Source: an uncultured Steroidobacteraceae bacterium (GTDB lineage Bacteria > Pseudomonadota > Gammaproteobacteria > Steroidobacterales > Steroidobacteraceae). Taken from it: a DNA stretch of 17,198 bases. The stretch spans positions 1-17,198 of the forward strand of contig CATPBM010000118.1 of assembly GCA_955652625.1 (NCBI GenBank). Direction: 5' to 3'. The position numbers were made by a program, and so were the translations under genes. The first letter of the stretch is position 1, and every line of letters begins with the position of its first letter. Shown here in pieces: positions 14,656-17,198 of this stretch. A model generated the notes under the pieces. The model worked only from the letters and a program-made list of their open reading frames with translations. It was not told the DNA's origin and did not search any database.

Positions 14656-15452
14656 CGGCTGCCGTACAGGCGCGCCAGCGTCGCCACCGGCTCCCCGAGC
14701 AGCGCGATAGCGAGGGCCACGATTCCCCACGCCAGCAGCGCCCCACCCAGTCCGTACAGCACCCCGGCGTACAGGAACGGGCGGCGCACGAAGGCGTTCG
14801 AACCGCCGACCAGCTTGGTCACCTCGATCTCGGCGCGCCGCGCCAGGATCTCCAGGCGCACGGTGTTGCCGATGACCGCCACCACGCCAATGCCGAGCAG
14901 CGCCGCGGCGATCAGCAGGAGCCTGCGCAGCACTTCGAGTATCGCGTTGAAGCGCATGACCCAGTCCGAGTCGACCTGCACCGAGTCGACCTCGGGCCAG
15001 GCGGCGAAATAGGCGCGCAGCGAGTCGAGGGCCGCCGCAGAAGCTGCCTCGGCGCGCGGGCGCACGTGCAGCACGTGCGGCAGCGGGTTGTCTTTCAGTG
15101 CCTGCAGCGCGTCCCCAAAGCCTGAATAGGCGCGGAAGTCCTCGAGCCCCTTGTCAGCAGGGATCAGCGCAACCGCTGCCACATCGCGCCGCTCCTGCGC
15201 GGCCTGCGCGAGCTGCCGGGCCTTCGCAAGCGGCACGTCCGTCTTCAGGTACACCGACACGTCGATCGCGTTGGCGAAATTTCCGGTGGCGGCCTGCGCA
15301 TTGGTCACGAACAGGCGCAGGCTCATAGGCAGGGCCAGCGCCAGCGCGATCACCAGCAGGGTGAGAAAACTCGCCAGGGGGCTGCGCGCGAGCCTGCCGA
15401 GGGAGCCCAGCAGGGCTTGCAGGTGGCGCCCGCTCGCAACGCCGACGCTCAT
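14529..15452 (-). CDS. ftsX: Cell division protein FtsX
   Basis: A 307-residue membrane subunit of the FtsEX complex, which sits at the septum and activates peptidoglycan amidases through EnvC-like partners. It has the family layout: cytoplasmic N-terminus, helix 1 (about 28-50), a periplasmic domain (about 51-172) with VSVYLKTDVP and DSVQVDSDWVMRFN, then helices 2 (176-196), 3 (228-251) and 4 (278-297), with cytoplasmic EILARRAEIEVTKLVGGSNAFVRRPFL between helices 2 and 3. The start overlaps the ftsE stop as ATGA. The last 127 bp are overlapped by the convergent peptidase gene. No terminator is visible after the stop. Confidence 0.95.
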   Translation of the reverse strand: MSVGVASGRHLQALLGSLGRLARSPLASFLTLLVIALALALPMSLRLFVTNAQAATGNFANAIDVSVYLKTDVPLAKARQLAQAAQERRDVAAVALIPADKGLEDFRAYSGFGDALQALKDNPLPHVLHVRPRAEAASAAALDSLRAYFAAWPEVDSVQVDSDWVMRFNAILEVLRRLLLIAAALLGIGVVAVIGNTVRLEILARRAEIEVTKLVGGSNAFVRRPFLYAGVLYGLGGALLAWGIVALAIALLGEPVATLARLYGSRYVLYGPSPQDIGILLGAGALLGWLGAWISAARHLRSIEPRA

Positions 15453-16141
15453 CGCCTCGCCACGACGCTCGGCAGGGCATCGCCCGCATCCCCGTGCACC
15501 TGTCCGTTCTCGAGCACGATCACCCGCTGGCCGAATTCGCGCACCAGGTGATGGTCATGGGTGGCGATCACCACCGTGACTCCGACGTCCTGGAAACGCC
15601 TGAACAGGCGCATCACCTCCAGCGACAGATCCGGGTCGAGATTGCCGGTGGGCTCATCGGCGATGAGCAGCGGTGGCTTGCTCACCACGGCGCGCGCGAT
15701 GCCGACGCGCTGCTGCTCCCCCACCGACAGCTCCAGCGGCAGGGAGCGTTCCCTGCCGAGCAGTCCCACCTGGTCCAGGGCGGCGCGCACGCGCTTGTCG
15801 ATTTCCTTGAGCGGGGTCCCCGCTACCGCGAGAGGCAGCGCGACGTTGTCGTAAACCGGCCGATCCGCGAGCAGCTTGTGATCCTGGAACACCACGCCGA
15901 TGCGGCGCCGGAAGGCGGCGATGTGCCGGCGCTTGAGGGTCTGTGTGTTGCGGCCGTTCACGAGCACGGTGCCGCGCGTCGGCCGCTCGAGCAGTGCGAT
16001 CAGCTTCAGCACCGTGCTCTTGCCGGCCCCGGAGCGGCCCGTGAGGAACACCATCTCGCCGTTGTGGATGTTGAAGCTGACGTTGGTGAGCGCTTCGCGT
16101 CCGTTGGCGTAACGCTTGCTCGCGCGCTCGAAGACGATCAT
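15449..16141 (-). CDS. ftsE: Cell division ATP-binding protein FtsE
   Basis: A 230-residue ABC ATPase that works with FtsX at the division septum. Walker A is GRSGAGKST (35-43), Q-loop Q86 in VFQDHKLL, Walker B LLIADEPTGNLD (158-169) and the switch His is H195 in IATHDHHL. The signature motif reads LSVGEQQR (138-145) where FtsE normally has LSGGEQQR; the DNA codon is GTG, so the Val is real in this sequence. The gene overlaps both ftsY (its ATG with the ftsY stop) and ftsX by 4 nt, so all three are translationally coupled. Everything else is canonical, so I expect an active ATPase, though the Gly-to-Val change is in the ATP-contacting loop. Confidence 0.96.
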   Translation of the reverse strand: MIVFERASKRYANGREALTNVSFNIHNGEMVFLTGRSGAGKSTVLKLIALLERPTRGTVLVNGRNTQTLKRRHIAAFRRRIGVVFQDHKLLADRPVYDNVALPLAVAGTPLKEIDKRVRAALDQVGLLGRERSLPLELSVGEQQRVGIARAVVSKPPLLIADEPTGNLDPDLSLEVMRLFRRFQDVGVTVVIATHDHHLVREFGQRVIVLENGQVHGDAGDALPSVVARR

Positions 16142-17139
16142 GCCGTGCCCGCCTGGCCTGCGGCGGCAGCGTCCTGCGGGCCCTCGATGAGCGCCGCAGC
16201 GAACGCCGCGGCGTCGAATTCGCCGAAATCCTCAGGTGCCTCGCCGATCCCGAGGTAGCGGATCGGGATCGCGAGCTGCTGCGCGATGGCAATGACGATG
16301 CCACCCTTGGCGCTGCCGTCGAGCTTGGTGAGCACGAGCCCGGTCACCCCGACGGCCTGGTGGAACTGCTGCGCCTGGACGAGCGCGTTCTGTCCCTGGT
16401 TGGCATCCAGCACCAGGAGCACCTCGTGGGGCGCCGTCGCGTCCACGCGCTGGATGACGCGTTTGACCTTCTTCAGCTCCTCCATCAGGTGCGACTGGCT
16501 GTGCAGGCGTCCGGCGGTGTCGGCGAGCACGACGTCGCTGCCGCGCGCGCGCGCCGCCTGCAGTGCATCGAACACCACCGCACCCGGGTCCGCTCCCGGC
16601 AGTTGCGCGGCGAACGCCGCTCCCGAACGTTCGGCCCAGACCTTGAGCTGCTCGATGGCGGCGGCGCGAAAGGTATCCCCGGCGGCGAGCAGCACACTGT
16701 GGCCCTCGGCCGCGCAGCGCCGTGCGAGCTTGCCTATGGTGGTGGTCTTGCCCGAGCCATTCACGCCCACCACCAGAATCACAAACGGGCGATGCGCGCC
16801 GTCGATGCGCAGCGGCCTGGCGCAGGGGGCAAGGACTTCCACGATGCTCTGGCGCAGCGCCTGGATCAGGGCGCGCACGTCGGTGAGCTCCTTGCGCGCC
16901 ACGCGCTGGCGCAGCGCACCGAGGATGCGCGCGGTGGCTTCCACCCCGACGTCGGCGCTGATGAGACGCGTCTCGAGCTCTTCCAGGATCGCGGCGTCGA
17001 TCTGGCGGCCCTTGAAGAGGTCGCCGAGATCGTAGGTGAGCCAGGAGTCACCGCGGTTCAGGCGGCTGCGCAGACGCCGGAGGAAGCCTGCACGCTCATC
17101 GGCGGGCGCATTCGCAGTGTCTGGGGTGCGTCGGAACAT
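16138..17139 (-). CDS. ftsY: Signal recognition particle receptor FtsY
   Basis: A 333-residue SRP-receptor GTPase that docks SRP-bound ribosomes at the membrane. GTPase motifs are GVNGSGKTT (125-133, G1), DTFRAA (155-160, G2), DTAGR (207-211, G3), TKLD (271-274, G4) and GIGE (297-300, G5). The four-helix N domain covers about 20-105. The acidic A domain that makes E. coli FtsY 497 residues long is practically absent; the basic FLRRLRSRLNRG stretch (19-30) may be the lipid-binding helix. ATG 17139 is chosen because FRR... matches a normal N-terminus; an in-frame TTG at 17166 is less likely. A TACAAT -10-like hexamer (17157-17152) without a good -35 would give a leader of only about 5 nt, so a leaderless or near-leaderless transcript is possible. 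It heads the ftsYEX operon. Confidence 0.95.
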   Translation of the reverse strand: MFRRTPDTANAPADERAGFLRRLRSRLNRGDSWLTYDLGDLFKGRQIDAAILEELETRLISADVGVEATARILGALRQRVARKELTDVRALIQALRQSIVEVLAPCARPLRIDGAHRPFVILVVGVNGSGKTTTIGKLARRCAAEGHSVLLAAGDTFRAAAIEQLKVWAERSGAAFAAQLPGADPGAVVFDALQAARARGSDVVLADTAGRLHSQSHLMEELKKVKRVIQRVDATAPHEVLLVLDANQGQNALVQAQQFHQAVGVTGLVLTKLDGSAKGGIVIAIAQQLAIPIRYLGIGEAPEDFGEFDAAAFAAALIEGPQDAAAAGQAGTA

Positions 17140-17170
17140 GGCCTGGCACGCATTGTACCCAAGCAAAGAA

Positions 17171-17196
17171 GAAGGGCGGCCGTGGGGCCGCCCTTC
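17171..17196 (-). terminator. Intrinsic terminator of a gene upstream of ftsY
   Basis: A perfect 11-bp stem (17171-17181 with 17186-17196) around a 4-nt loop. On the minus strand it is followed by a T-rich run (TTCTTCTTTGCTT), so it most likely ends a minus-strand gene lying beyond the window and insulates ftsYEX. Action on the plus strand cannot be judged because the window ends 2 nt later. Confidence 0.75.
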
Positions 17197-17198
17197 AT

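Overview
The window is about 17 kb of high-GC bacterial chromosome that looks like a core-genome stretch of a gammaproteobacterium. The pointers are the gene order ftsY-ftsE-ftsX with rpoH nearby, a rpoH with the diagnostic RpoH box, a sigma-E-type rpoH promoter, a bd-type oxidase of the short CioA kind, and a two-component pair of the proteobacterial 'dedicated sortase system' family (PdsR/PdsS). I cannot fix the order or genus; a Xanthomonadales/Nevskiales-like lineage is a guess from GC content and gene content. I see no transposase, integrase, CRISPR array, tRNA or rRNA.

Layout. Bases 1-824 hold the C-terminal part of glutamate synthase small subunit (gltD, +). Bases 825-1292 are a gene-free, less GC-rich gap with a two-way terminator and an unusual density of hairpins that could be a minus-strand RNA. 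Bases 1293-4022 hold the minus-strand sensor kinase/response regulator pair. A 155-bp divergent region with a 10-bp-period direct repeat separates it from a 35-codon membrane microprotein (4178-4285, +) that ends in a very strong stem-loop. Then come a lactate permease (lldP, +), a convergent glutaryl-CoA dehydrogenase (gcdH-like, -), a divergent ACT-domain malic enzyme (+) and a convergent Mpo1/DUF962-like membrane protein (-) that follows rpoH (-) by 42 bp.

The rpoH upstream region (10130-10318) is the most informative regulatory stretch. It has an exact sigma-E promoter (GGAACTT, 16 bp, TCTAA) overlapped by a 17-of-18 CIRCE operator for the HrcA repressor. Reading the other way, cydA-cydB (+) overlap by 4 nt, followed by an unrecognised four-helix membrane protein (+) and an S11 family D,D-peptidase (pbpG-like, +), whose C-terminal tail overlaps the end of ftsX by 127 bp. 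The right end is the tightly coupled minus-strand operon ftsY-ftsE-ftsX (two 4-nt ATGA overlaps), preceded by the terminator of an upstream gene.

How the genes fit together. LldP, the malic enzyme and GcdH-like protein suggest organic-acid and amino-acid carbon use feeding pyruvate and acetyl/crotonyl-CoA pools; CydAB is a terminal quinol oxidase; FtsEX regulates septal peptidoglycan hydrolysis, FtsY targets ribosomes to the membrane, and the S11 peptidase trims peptidoglycan. rpoH seems to receive both envelope-stress (sigma-E) and chaperonin-linked (HrcA) input. In E. coli ftsYEX and rpoH are contiguous; here a four-gene plus-strand block (10319-14655) sits between them.
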